Source of the DNA: Microbacterium sp. BK668
Lineage (GTDB): Bacteria; Actinomycetota; Actinomycetes; Actinomycetales; Microbacteriaceae
Assembly (NCBI RefSeq): GCF_004362195.1
Contig: NZ_SNWG01000001.1
Coordinates: forward strand, 1,550,001 to 1,614,000
DNA length: 64,000 nucleotides
Direction of reading: 5' to 3'
Shown here: positions 56,138 to 63,521 of the stretch, piece after piece
Layout of the letters: the number at the start of each line of letters is the position of its first letter
Numbering within the stretch: the stretch's first letter is position 1
Translations under genes and position numbers: made by a program
The notes under the pieces: generated by a model
Seen by the model: only the letters and a program-made list of their open reading frames with translations
Database searches by the model: none
Told to the model about the DNA's origin: nothing

Positions 56138-57468
56138 CCCTGTCGCCGGCGGTCGACGCGTGGGCCGAAGAAGAGCCCGGTGCCGCGACCGACCGATCGG
56201 GGTGGCCGGGAGGCATCCCATCCCGCGTCGTCCGCCCTCGTGCGGTGATCGAGGTGCAGCAGCTGCTCGCCGAGGCCTACCGGACGCGCACCCCGGTGAT
56301 CCCGCGAGGTGCGGGATCCGGACTCGCCGCGGGCGCCGTCGGGGTCGAGGGCGCGATCCTGCTCGACCTCTCGGCGCTCGACCGGATCCTGGAGCTCGAC
56401 GCCGACGAGCAGCTGGCGCGGGTGGAACCCGGCGTCATCACCGCGGATCTGGATGCCGCGGCATCCGCTCACGGCCTGATGTACGCCCCCGACCCGGGCA
56501 GCGTCGGCATCTCGACGATCGGCGGGAACATCGCCACCAACGCGGGCGGTCTGCGCGGTGCGAAGTACGGGGTGACTCGCGACCACGTCCTCGCCCTCGA
56601 TGTCGTGCTGGCCGACGGGAGTCTCGTGCGTGTCGGCCGCGACACCATCAAGGGCGTCACCGGGTACGACCTCGTCAGCCTGTTCACGGGGTCCGAGGGC
56701 ACCCTCGGAGTGGTCGTCGGCGCCACCGTGCGGCTCATCCCGCGACCGGCGCGCACCGCGACCGCGGCGGCTTACTTCGCCGACATCGCCACGGCCGCTC
56801 GCGCTGTGACCGCGATCACGCGCTCCGGCGTGCGCCCGGCGGTGCTCGAGATCCTCGACGGTCGCACGCTCGCGGCGATCGACGACCTGGAGGGAACGGC
56901 GCTGCGCGAGCGCGGCGACGCCCTCGTAGTGATCCAGACGGACGGGTACGGCGCCGAGGAAGAGCTGGAGGTGCTGACATCGGCGATCGCCGCGCTCGCC
57001 ACCGACGTGCAGACGGCGACGGATGCCGCGGCATCCGATGCGCTGCTCTTCGCACGCCGACGCGCCCTGCCCGCCCTCGAGGCGCTCGGGCGCGTGCTGA
57101 TCGAGGACATCGCGGTCCCGCGCAAGCGGCTGGCGGAGGCCGTCGACGGGATCTCGGATATCGCCCAGGAGGAGGGCGTCGACATCTTCGTCTTCGGGCA
57201 CGCGGGCGACGGGAACCTGCACCCGATCATCGTCACCGAGCGCGGGGCGGCGGACGACCCCGTGCCCGACGCGGCCGCTTCGGCCGCCGAGCGGATCTTC
57301 GCGCTCGCTCTCGAACTCGGTGGCACGATCACGGCCGAGCACGGCGTAGGACGGCTGAAGAAGGAGTGGGCCCTCCGCGAGCTGGGGCCGGAGGTGCACG
57401 CACTGCAGTGGCGGCTCAAGGAGGCGTTCGATTCCCGCGGCATCCTGAACCCGGGCAGCAGCCTCTGA
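56134..57468 (+). CDS. FAD-linked oxidase (GlcD/D-2-hydroxy acid dehydrogenase type)
   Basis: 444 residues from a GTG overlapping the previous stop. FAD-binding PCMH domain: PVIPRGAGSGLAAGA, GSVGISTIGGNIATNAGGLRGAKYGVTRDHV, TGSEGTLGVV. C-terminal domain: the metal-site-like FGHAGDGNLHP, then GTITAEHGVGRLKKEW and RGILNPG. Such enzymes oxidise 2-hydroxy acids (glycolate, lactate and others) to keto acids. It ends the operon; 26 bp separate it from the convergent AhpD-like gene. The natural substrate is unknown. Confidence 0.88.
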   Translation: MTLSPAVDAWAEEEPGAATDRSGWPGGIPSRVVRPRAVIEVQQLLAEAYRTRTPVIPRGAGSGLAAGAVGVEGAILLDLSALDRILELDADEQLARVEPGVITADLDAAASAHGLMYAPDPGSVGISTIGGNIATNAGGLRGAKYGVTRDHVLALDVVLADGSLVRVGRDTIKGVTGYDLVSLFTGSEGTLGVVVGATVRLIPRPARTATAAAYFADIATAARAVTAITRSGVRPAVLEILDGRTLAAIDDLEGTALRERGDALVVIQTDGYGAEEELEVLTSAIAALATDVQTATDAAASDALLFARRRALPALEALGRVLIEDIAVPRKRLAEAVDGISDIAQEEGVDIFVFGHAGDGNLHPIIVTERGAADDPVPDAAASAAERIFALALELGGTITAEHGVGRLKKEWALRELGPEVHALQWRLKEAFDSRGILNPGSSL

Positions 57469-57494
57469 GAACTCCTCTGCCGACCACCGGCGGA

Positions 57495-57851
57495 TCAGTG
57501 CCGGTGTGCGGGCGCGACAGCATCCTCCGCGAACTTGAACGCGAGGCGACCGTGCGCGATCCCGCCGCCGGCGCGGATCGCGGTCGCCACCCAGGCGGTC
57601 TCGGCGAGTTCGGCTTCGGTCGCCCCGGCGCGCACCGCCTTCTGCGTGTGGCCGTCGATGCAGTAGACGCACTGGGTCGTGATGCCGACGGCCAGTGCGA
57701 TCAGCTCACGGAACTTCAGCGGGATCTCCCGTCCTTCCGAGGCGAAGACGGCGGCGTCGAAGTCGACCCAGGACCTCAGGATGTCGGGGGTCTCGCTCTT
57801 GTAGACGCGGGTGTAGGCGCGGTCGCCGTCGCGGTCGAAGAAGTCGCTCAT
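57495..57851 (-). CDS. Carboxymuconolactone decarboxylase/AhpD-like protein
   Basis: 118 residues from the ATG at 57851, preceded by AAAGGA with 6 nt spacing; a GTG at 57866 adds five residues. The family core is ELIALAVGITTQCVYCIDGHTQKAVRAGATEAELAETAWVATAIRAGGG, with the CxxC redox pair CVYC and nearby His. AhpD-type proteins act as peroxidase or disulfide reductants. The CxxC and the neighbouring sulfur genes suggest thiol redox chemistry. It is encoded opposite to the operon, so regulation is separate. Confidence 0.87.
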   Translation of the reverse strand: MSDFFDRDGDRAYTRVYKSETPDILRSWVDFDAAVFASEGREIPLKFRELIALAVGITTQCVYCIDGHTQKAVRAGATEAELAETAWVATAIRAGGGIAHGRLAFKFAEDAVAPAHRH

Positions 57852-58004
57852 CCTGGTTCCTTTCACGGTACGGGCCGGTCCGGCGTCCGCATCGGACTGT
57901 CACGGTACCGACGCCCATGGATGTCCCGAGGACGCCGTTACGCGAGATGACGCCCGTGTGACGTCCGGTTTCGGGGGCCGGGGCGGGTCCGGCTTCCCCC
58001 GCCG

Positions 58005-58010
58005 TACCGT
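58005..58010 (+). promoter_or_regulatory. -10 element TACCGT for the FMN reductase gene
   Basis: TACCGT is followed by exactly 6 nt and ATG 58017, with no Shine-Dalgarno sequence. Leaderless start predicted. Confidence 0.5.
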
Positions 58011-58016
58011 CGGCTC

Positions 58017-58640
58017 ATGACCACCATCGCCGCTTCCCTCGATGGCTCGCCGACACCGGCTCCCTTGCGCGCTCCGCTCAAGGTCGTCGGGGTCTCCGGA
58101 TCACTGCACACACCCAGCAAGACGACAGCCCTCGTCTCGGCGATCATCGGCGAGGTCGCAAGCCGGGCACGGACCGAGTCGCGGCTCATCGAACTCGCCG
58201 AGATCGGTCCGTCGCTCGCGGGCGTGCTTCATCGGGCGGACCTGCCGCCCGACGTCGCGGAAGCGCTCCGCGCCATCGAGGGAGCCGACCTGCTCGTGGT
58301 CGCCAGTCCCGTCTACCGCGCGTCCTTCACGGGCCTTTTCAAGCACCTTTTCGACTTCGTCGATCAGTACGCGCTCGTCGGTCAGCCCGTGCTGCTGGCG
58401 GCCACCGGCGGCGGCGAGCGCCACGCGCTGATCATCGAGCACCAGCTGCGGCCGCTCTTCGGCTTCTTCCAGGCGATCACGCTCCCGCTGGGCGTGTACG
58501 CGAGCACCGCCGACTTCGACGGCCACGAGCTGCGCAGCACGGGGGCGCACCAGCGTATCGAGCAGGCCGTCTCGCGCGGGCTGCCCCTCATCGAGCAGGC
58601 AGCACAGCTCTCGACGTCCGATTACGTGTCGACCTGGTGA
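58017..58640 (+). CDS. NAD(P)H-dependent FMN reductase (MsuE/SsuE-like)
   Basis: 207 residues, flavodoxin-like. FMN-phosphate loop VVGVSGSLHTPSKTTALV (residues 23-40), then LLVVASPVYRASFTGLFKHLFDFVD, the typical SPVYRAS..GLFK motif of MsuE/SsuE reductases, and LLAATGGGERHALIIEHQLRPLFGFF. It should supply FMNH2 to the SsuD-like and acyl-CoA-dehydrogenase-like monooxygenases encoded at 47629-49922. It has its own promoter, so it is a separate unit of the same pathway. Confidence 0.9.
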   Translation: MTTIAASLDGSPTPAPLRAPLKVVGVSGSLHTPSKTTALVSAIIGEVASRARTESRLIELAEIGPSLAGVLHRADLPPDVAEALRAIEGADLLVVASPVYRASFTGLFKHLFDFVDQYALVGQPVLLAATGGGERHALIIEHQLRPLFGFFQAITLPLGVYASTADFDGHELRSTGAHQRIEQAVSRGLPLIEQAAQLSTSDYVSTW

Positions 58641-58671
58641 TCCCGGCGCACGTCTGGCGAGAAGCCGGGCG

Positions 58672-58683
58672 GGCGGTACCGCC
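58672..58683. terminator. Palindrome between convergent FMN reductase and yajQ genes
   Basis: GGCGGTACCGCC is a perfect 12-bp palindrome with GC-rich flanks in the 52-bp gap between two convergent genes. It may act as a bidirectional terminator; the evidence is weak. Confidence 0.3.
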
Positions 58684-58692
58684 GGGCGCGGC

Positions 58693-59181
58693 TCAGCGGT
58701 AGTTGACGAACTGCAGGTCGACGTCGAGGTCGGCCGCCTTGAGGAGCCGCTGCACCTCCTGCAGGTCGTCGCGGGACTTCGACTGCACGCGCAGCTCGTC
58801 GCCCTGGATCTGCGACTTGACCGACTTCGGCCCCTCGTCGCGGATGATCTTGCTGATCTTCTTGGCGTTCTCGGACGAGATGCCGTCCTTGATCGTCGAG
58901 GTGATCCGGTACTCCTTGCCGCTGGCGACGGGATCGCCCGACTCGAGGCTCTTCAATGAGATGCCGCGCTTGATGAGCTTCGACTGGAAGACGTCGAGCA
59001 CCGCTTTCGCCCGCTCCTCGGAGTTCGCCTTGATGAGTACGGCCTCGCCGCTCCACTCGATCGAGGCAGCCGTGCCCTTGAAGTCGTAGCGCTGCTCGAC
59101 CTCCTTGCGGGCCTGATTGAGCGCGTTGTCGGCCTCCTGGTGATCGACCTTGGAGACGATGTCAAAACTCGAGTCAGCCAT
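58693..59181 (-). CDS. yajQ: YajQ family nucleotide-binding protein
   Basis: 162 residues covering the whole family: [20 protein letters not shown] at the N-terminus, [56 protein letters not shown] and the C-terminal LQFVNYR. YajQ proteins bind nucleotides, with cyclic di-GMP binding reported for some. Its role here is unknown. The minus-strand ATG is preceded by TAGACT at 6 nt spacing, so it is leaderless. Confidence 0.95.
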   Translation of the reverse strand: MADSSFDIVSKVDHQEADNALNQARKEVEQRYDFKGTAASIEWSGEAVLIKANSEERAKAVLDVFQSKLIKRGISLKSLESGDPVASGKEYRITSTIKDGISSENAKKISKIIRDEGPKSVKSQIQGDELRVQSKSRDDLQEVQRLLKAADLDVDLQFVNYR

Positions 59182-59187
59182 GCGGGG

Positions 59188-59193
59188 AGTCTA
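59188..59193 (-). promoter_or_regulatory. -10 element TAGACT for yajQ
   Basis: On the minus strand TAGACT is followed by exactly 6 nt and the yajQ ATG at 59181. Confidence 0.55.
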
Positions 59194-59230
59194 CTGGCGA
59201 CGGAAACCGGAACGCGGAGCATCGCTGTTC

Positions 59231-59244
59231 TGCAAGCGTTTGCA
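59231..59244. promoter_or_regulatory. LacI-type operator 1 upstream of malE
   Basis: TGCAAGCGTTTGCA has 5-bp inverted arms around a CpG centre, the shape of LacI/GalR-family operators. It lies 114 bp upstream of a second copy. Confidence 0.55.
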
Positions 59245-59316
59245 TGTCAGCGGCGGTGTGAGCGCTATCCACACTCCTGGAAGTCACGAACGCATATCGA
59301 ATCGCGTGATCCGGTG

Positions 59317-59358
59317 TTGCGCAGGCGTGCGCACGTGGTAACAATGTAAGCGCTTGCA
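59317..59358 (+). promoter_or_regulatory. malE promoter with LacI-type operator 2
   Basis: TTGCGC (59317-59322) and AACAAT (59340-59345) are spaced 17 nt and form a -35/-10 pair. The operator TGTAAGCGCTTGCA (59345-59358), with the perfect core AAGCGCTT, lies at the start site. A LacI-family repressor would block initiation. No repressor gene is present in the window. Confidence 0.6.
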
Positions 59359-59444
59359 ATTCGAGCGAGCAGAAGAACGGCCTTCAACGGTGCATCCACC
59401 GGTCAAGGCCGGCATCCCAATACTGCACTCAGAGAGGCACACCG

Positions 59445-60698
59445 ATGAAGGTGAACAGAAAGGGCGTGGTCGGTCTCGGCGCGCTCATCGCAGGCAGCGC
59501 CGTGCTGCTCGCCGGCTGCGCCGGCGGCGGCGGCGACACCAGCGAGACGGAAGAGGGCGGCGACGCGTCGTCGTCGATCACCGTCTGGGTCGACATCGAG
59601 CGCAAGCCCGCGCTCGAGCCGATCTCGAAGACGTTCACGGAGGAGACCGGCATCGAGGTCGAGCTCGTGACGAAGGACTTCGCCACCGTCGACCAGGACT
59701 TCATCAGCCAGGTCCCGACCGGCAAGGGCCCCGACGTCATCGTCAGCCCCCACGACAAGCTCGGCGCCTACTACGCCGCCGGCGTCGTGGCGCCGCTCGA
59801 GCTCGGCGATGTCGCCGACGGCTTCACCGAGGCGTCGCTGGCCGCCGTCACGTACGACGGCAAGGTCTACGGCGTGCCGTACTCGGTCGAGAACGTCGGC
59901 CTCGTGCGCAACACCGACCTCGCGCCGCAGCCCGCCTCGACCTACGACGAGATGATCGCCGCCGGTCAGGCCGCGGGTACGGAGTACCCCTTCCTCGTGG
60001 GCCTCTCGCCCGAGCAGGGTGACCCCTACCACCTGTACCCCTTCCAGACGTCGTTCGGCTCGCAGGTGTTCGCCCAGAACGCCGACGGCACCTACGACGG
60101 CTCGCAGCTCGTGCTCGGCGACGCGCAGGGCACGGCGTTCGCCGACTGGCTCGGCACCCAGGGCGCTGCCGGCGCGGGCGTGTTCAACGCGAACATCGAC
60201 GGCGACAAGGCGCGCGAGTTCTTCCTCGCCGGTCAGTCGCCCTACTACCTGACCGGTCCGTGGAACATCCCCGCGATCTCGGAGGCGGGCATCAACTACG
60301 CGATCGACCCGATCCCGAGCGCCGGCGGCCAGCCCGCCAGGCCGTTCATCGGCGTCAACGCGTTCTTCCTGTCGAGCAAGTCCGACAACGCGATCGCGGC
60401 GACGAACTACATCGTCAACTACCTCAGCACCGAGGAAGCCCAGCTCTCGCTCTACGAAGTGGGCGGCCGCCCGCCGGCACTCACCGCCGCCTACGAGAAG
60501 GCTGCCGCTGAGGATCCCGACGTCAAGGCCTTCGGCACGATCGGCGAGACCGGCGCTCCCATGCCCGCGATCCCCGAGATGGGCGGCGTGTGGTCCGACT
60601 GGGGCAACGCCGAGCTCTCGATCATCAAGGGTGAGGGCGGCGCTCCCGCCACCGTGTGGCAGACCGCTGCCACCAACATCCAGTCCAGCATCGGCTGA
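59445..60698 (+). CDS. malE: Maltose/maltodextrin-type ABC substrate-binding lipoprotein
   Basis: 417 residues behind GAGAGGC. Lipobox LLAGC (Cys25), then an acidic Gly-rich linker. SBP family 1 features: ITVWVDIERKPALEPISKTFTEETGIEVELV, VPTGKGPDVIVSPHDKLGAYYAAG, YGVPYSVENVGLVRN, and a C-terminal half with QSPYYLTGPWNIPAI. These match MalE-like proteins; exact sugar is inferred from the MalF/MalG permeases and GH13 enzyme that follow. A strong hairpin separates it from malF. Confidence 0.88.
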   Translation: MKVNRKGVVGLGALIAGSAVLLAGCAGGGGDTSETEEGGDASSSITVWVDIERKPALEPISKTFTEETGIEVELVTKDFATVDQDFISQVPTGKGPDVIVSPHDKLGAYYAAGVVAPLELGDVADGFTEASLAAVTYDGKVYGVPYSVENVGLVRNTDLAPQPASTYDEMIAAGQAAGTEYPFLVGLSPEQGDPYHLYPFQTSFGSQVFAQNADGTYDGSQLVLGDAQGTAFADWLGTQGAAGAGVFNANIDGDKAREFFLAGQSPYYLTGPWNIPAISEAGINYAIDPIPSAGGQPARPFIGVNAFFLSSKSDNAIAATNYIVNYLSTEEAQLSLYEVGGRPPALTAAYEKAAAEDPDVKAFGTIGETGAPMPAIPEMGGVWSDWGNAELSIIKGEGGAPATVWQTAATNIQSSIG

Positions 60699-60719
60699 TC
60701 GAGCGATTCATCGCTCAAC

Positions 60720-60750
60720 GGCGGGTGGGGCTGACACAGCCCCACCCGCC
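60720..60750 (+). promoter_or_regulatory. Strong hairpin between malE and malF
   Basis: 14-bp perfect arms with a 3-nt loop begin 22 bp after the malE stop. It has no T tract and sits within an operon, so it may limit read-through or protect the malE mRNA 3' end, giving more MalE than MalF/MalG. Confidence 0.65.
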
Positions 60751-60789
60751 CTCGTACCCTGACCTTGACACTGCGATGAGGGAGCGTCC

Positions 60790-62388
60790 ATGGCCGACGT
60801 GAAGACCGAGACGCCGACGGGCGCACCGCCCCGGCGACGAGGAGTCGAAGACCCCGGGTTCGGCCCGAAGCGCCGACTGACCAGCGGCGGAATCGTCGCC
60901 CTCGTCGTGAAGGTGGTGCTGCTCGGCATCATCGACGCCCTCGCCGTGTTCGGACTCTATGTCCTGATCGGCAAGGGCGACTGGGTCGCCGCGGCGGTGC
61001 TCCTGGCCGTCGTGGCACTGGTCAACTACATCTATCTCCGGCCGGGCATCCTGCCGGGCAAGTACCTGACGCCGGGACTGTTCTTCCTCGCGATCTTCCA
61101 GGTCTTCGTCATCTTCTATACCGGCTACATCTCGTTCACGAACTACGGCGACCAGCACAACAGCACCAAAGAGGACGCGGTCTCGCAGATCATCCGCACG
61201 TCCCAGGAGCGCGTCCCCGACTCGCCGGCCTACGCGGTCGAGATCTACCGGCAGGCCGACCAGTACGGCATGTTCGTCTCGGAGCCCGGCGGCGACACCG
61301 CCTTCGGCACGAACGAGCAGCCTCTGGAAGAGGCATCCGGCGCCCCCGACGGCTGGGAGCGGCTGAACCTCAACCAGATCCTGCGCTTCCAGGACGAGGT
61401 GCTCGCCCTCAACGTGCAGGTCACCGACGACGTCAACGACGGCACCCTCCGCACGCAGGACGGGTCCACCGCCTTCGTCTTCACCTCGACGCTCGAATAC
61501 GACGAGGCCGCCGACACGTTCACCGACACCGAGAGCGGCGTGGTCTACTCCGACGACGGCGAGGGCAATTTCCGCGCAGAGGACGGCACGACGCTCACGC
61601 CGGGCTGGCGTGTCGTCATCGGGTGGGAGAACTATGCGTACGCCTTCACGAACGAGCAGATCCGCGATCCGCTGATCCGCGTGGTCATCTGGACCTTCGC
61701 CTTCGCGTTCTTCTCGACGTTCCTCTGCTTCGCGCTCGGGCTCTTCCTCGCGATCGTCTTCAACCACCCGACGCTGCGAGGCAAGAAGTTCTACCGGATC
61801 CTCGTGATCCTGCCCTACGCGTTCCCGGTCTACCTGACCGGTCTCGTGTGGGCGGGCATGCTCAACGAGGAGTTCGGCTTCATCAACGAGGTGCTCTTCG
61901 GCGGAGCGAACATACCGTGGCTCAGCGATCCCTGGCTCGCCAGGCTCAGCGTGCTCGTGGTGAACATGTGGCTGGGCTACGCGTACATGTTCCTCGTGTG
62001 CACGGGCGCCCTCCAGTCGCTTCCCGACGACGTCATCGAGGCGGCCAAGATGGACGGGGCCGGCGCCTGGCGCATCTTCCGCTCGATCAAGCTGCCGCTG
62101 CTGTTCGTCGCGGTGGCGCCTCTGCTGATCGCGACCTTCGCCTTCAACTTCAACAACTTCCCGGTCATCTTCATGCTGACCGGCGGTAATCCCAGATTCA
62201 CGGATACGACGCTGCCGATCGGCTCGACGGACATCATGATCACGATGGTGTACAAGATCGCGTTCGGCAGCGGAGGTGGACGCGACTACGGCCTGGCCAG
62301 TGCGCTGTCGATCCTCATCTTCATCATCGTCGCCATCATCGCCGCCATCTCGTTTCGGCAGACGAAGTCCCTGGAGGATCTGCACTGA
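60790..62388 (+). CDS. malF: Maltose-type ABC transporter permease MalF
   Basis: 532 residues. Three helices in the first 115 residues, then a large extracytoplasmic loop (about residues 120-290) as in MalF proteins, and five further helices. The EAA loop is EAAKMDGAGAWRIFRSIKLPL (about residue 417 on). GAGGGAGC precedes the ATG. Its stop shares a base with the malG start (TGATG). No ATPase is encoded here, so an MsmK/MalK-like ATPase encoded elsewhere must energise it. Confidence 0.9.
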   Translation: MADVKTETPTGAPPRRRGVEDPGFGPKRRLTSGGIVALVVKVVLLGIIDALAVFGLYVLIGKGDWVAAAVLLAVVALVNYIYLRPGILPGKYLTPGLFFLAIFQVFVIFYTGYISFTNYGDQHNSTKEDAVSQIIRTSQERVPDSPAYAVEIYRQADQYGMFVSEPGGDTAFGTNEQPLEEASGAPDGWERLNLNQILRFQDEVLALNVQVTDDVNDGTLRTQDGSTAFVFTSTLEYDEAADTFTDTESGVVYSDDGEGNFRAEDGTTLTPGWRVVIGWENYAYAFTNEQIRDPLIRVVIWTFAFAFFSTFLCFALGLFLAIVFNHPTLRGKKFYRILVILPYAFPVYLTGLVWAGMLNEEFGFINEVLFGGANIPWLSDPWLARLSVLVVNMWLGYAYMFLVCTGALQSLPDDVIEAAKMDGAGAWRIFRSIKLPLLFVAVAPLLIATFAFNFNNFPVIFMLTGGNPRFTDTTLPIGSTDIMITMVYKIAFGSGGGRDYGLASALSILIFIIVAIIAAISFRQTKSLEDLH

Positions 62389-63380
62389 TGTCCGACTCGA
62401 TCGATCGTCAGATCAAAGAAGACCAGCTCCTGGAGAACCGCTACGGCGGCTCCGAGAACGCGATGGCGACGGGCCTCGCCGATGTGACGTCGAAGCCGGA
62501 GAAGCCGGTCGGGTCGCACAGGCGGCAGCCGTTCGGCAAGTGGTTCGTCGACAAGGGCTGGCGGCACCTCGTCGGGGTCGCCGCGATCGTCTTCGCGCTC
62601 CTGCCGCTCGCATACATCCTCTCGGCCTCGCTGAACCCCGCCGGCACCCTGACCGGATCGAATCAGCTGTTCCGGGCGATCTCGTTCGTCAACTACGAGA
62701 ACATCCTCACGCGCGACGGCGGGATCTACCTCACCTGGTACTGGAACGCCCTCGTCATCGCGGTCGTCTCGAGCGCCGCGACGGTGCTCCTGTGCGCGAT
62801 GGGCGCCTACGCCTTCTCGCGCATGCGGTTCCGCGGCCGTCGCACGGGTCTGCTGGCACTGCTGATCCTCCAGATGTTCCCGCAGCTGCTCATGATCGTC
62901 GCGATCTTCCTCACGATGATCTGGATCACGGACGTCTTCCCGGCGATCGGTCTCGGCACGCACGCGGGGCTGATCATGGTGTATCTCGGCGGCGCCCTCG
63001 GCGTGAACACGTTCCTCATGTACGGGTTCTTCAACACGATCCCGACAGCGATCGACGAGGCGGCCAAGATCGACGGCGCGGGTCACGCCCGCGTGTTCTT
63101 CACGATCATGCTTCCGCTCGTGACGCCCGTCCTCGCCGTCATCGGCCTCCTGAGCTTCATCGGCTTCATCGGCGAGTTCGCCATCGCCAGCGTGCTGCTG
63201 ACCGACCCGCGTGACCAGACCCTCGCGATCGGACTGTTCCAGCTCGTCTCGGGCTTCCAGTCGCAGAACTGGGGCATCTTCGCCGCCGGCGCGGTCCTGG
63301 CCGCGATCCCGGTGATGGTGCTGTTCCTTTTGCTGCAGCGCTACATCGCAGGCGGTCTGATCGCCGGCAGCGTCAAGTGA
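62388..63380 (+). CDS. malG: Maltose-type ABC transporter permease MalG
   Basis: 330 residues from the ATG overlapping the malF stop by one base. An N-terminal cytoplasmic segment of about 55 residues, then six membrane helices. The EAA motif is DEAAKIDGAGHARVFFTIMLPLVTPV (about residues 224-249). The end VLFLLLQRYIAGGLIAGSVK is the typical MalG C-terminus that inserts into the transporter path. Operon partner of malF; closed by a palindromic terminator. Confidence 0.92.
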   Translation: MSDSIDRQIKEDQLLENRYGGSENAMATGLADVTSKPEKPVGSHRRQPFGKWFVDKGWRHLVGVAAIVFALLPLAYILSASLNPAGTLTGSNQLFRAISFVNYENILTRDGGIYLTWYWNALVIAVVSSAATVLLCAMGAYAFSRMRFRGRRTGLLALLILQMFPQLLMIVAIFLTMIWITDVFPAIGLGTHAGLIMVYLGGALGVNTFLMYGFFNTIPTAIDEAAKIDGAGHARVFFTIMLPLVTPVLAVIGLLSFIGFIGEFAIASVLLTDPRDQTLAIGLFQLVSGFQSQNWGIFAAGAVLAAIPVMVLFLLLQRYIAGGLIAGSVK

Positions 63381-63384
63381 AACG

Positions 63385-63416
63385 GCGACGGATGCCTCGG
63401 CCGAGGCATCCGTCGC
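63385..63416 (+). terminator. 32-bp perfect palindrome terminating the mal operon
   Basis: Arms of 16 bp with no spacer (63385-63400 and 63401-63416) begin 5 bp after the malG stop and are followed by ttacaactg. The arms contain ggatgcc/ggcatcc. Likely an intrinsic terminator or an mRNA 3'-end stabiliser. Confidence 0.7.
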
Positions 63417-63521
63417 TTACAACTGAACAACAATCCATGGGCTCTGTCATGGCGTCCCGCCGTGCAACCACGTCGCTTCCCTCGCGGCGGACTGCCGCGC
63501 GGCCACGAAAGGGCTCCGCCT

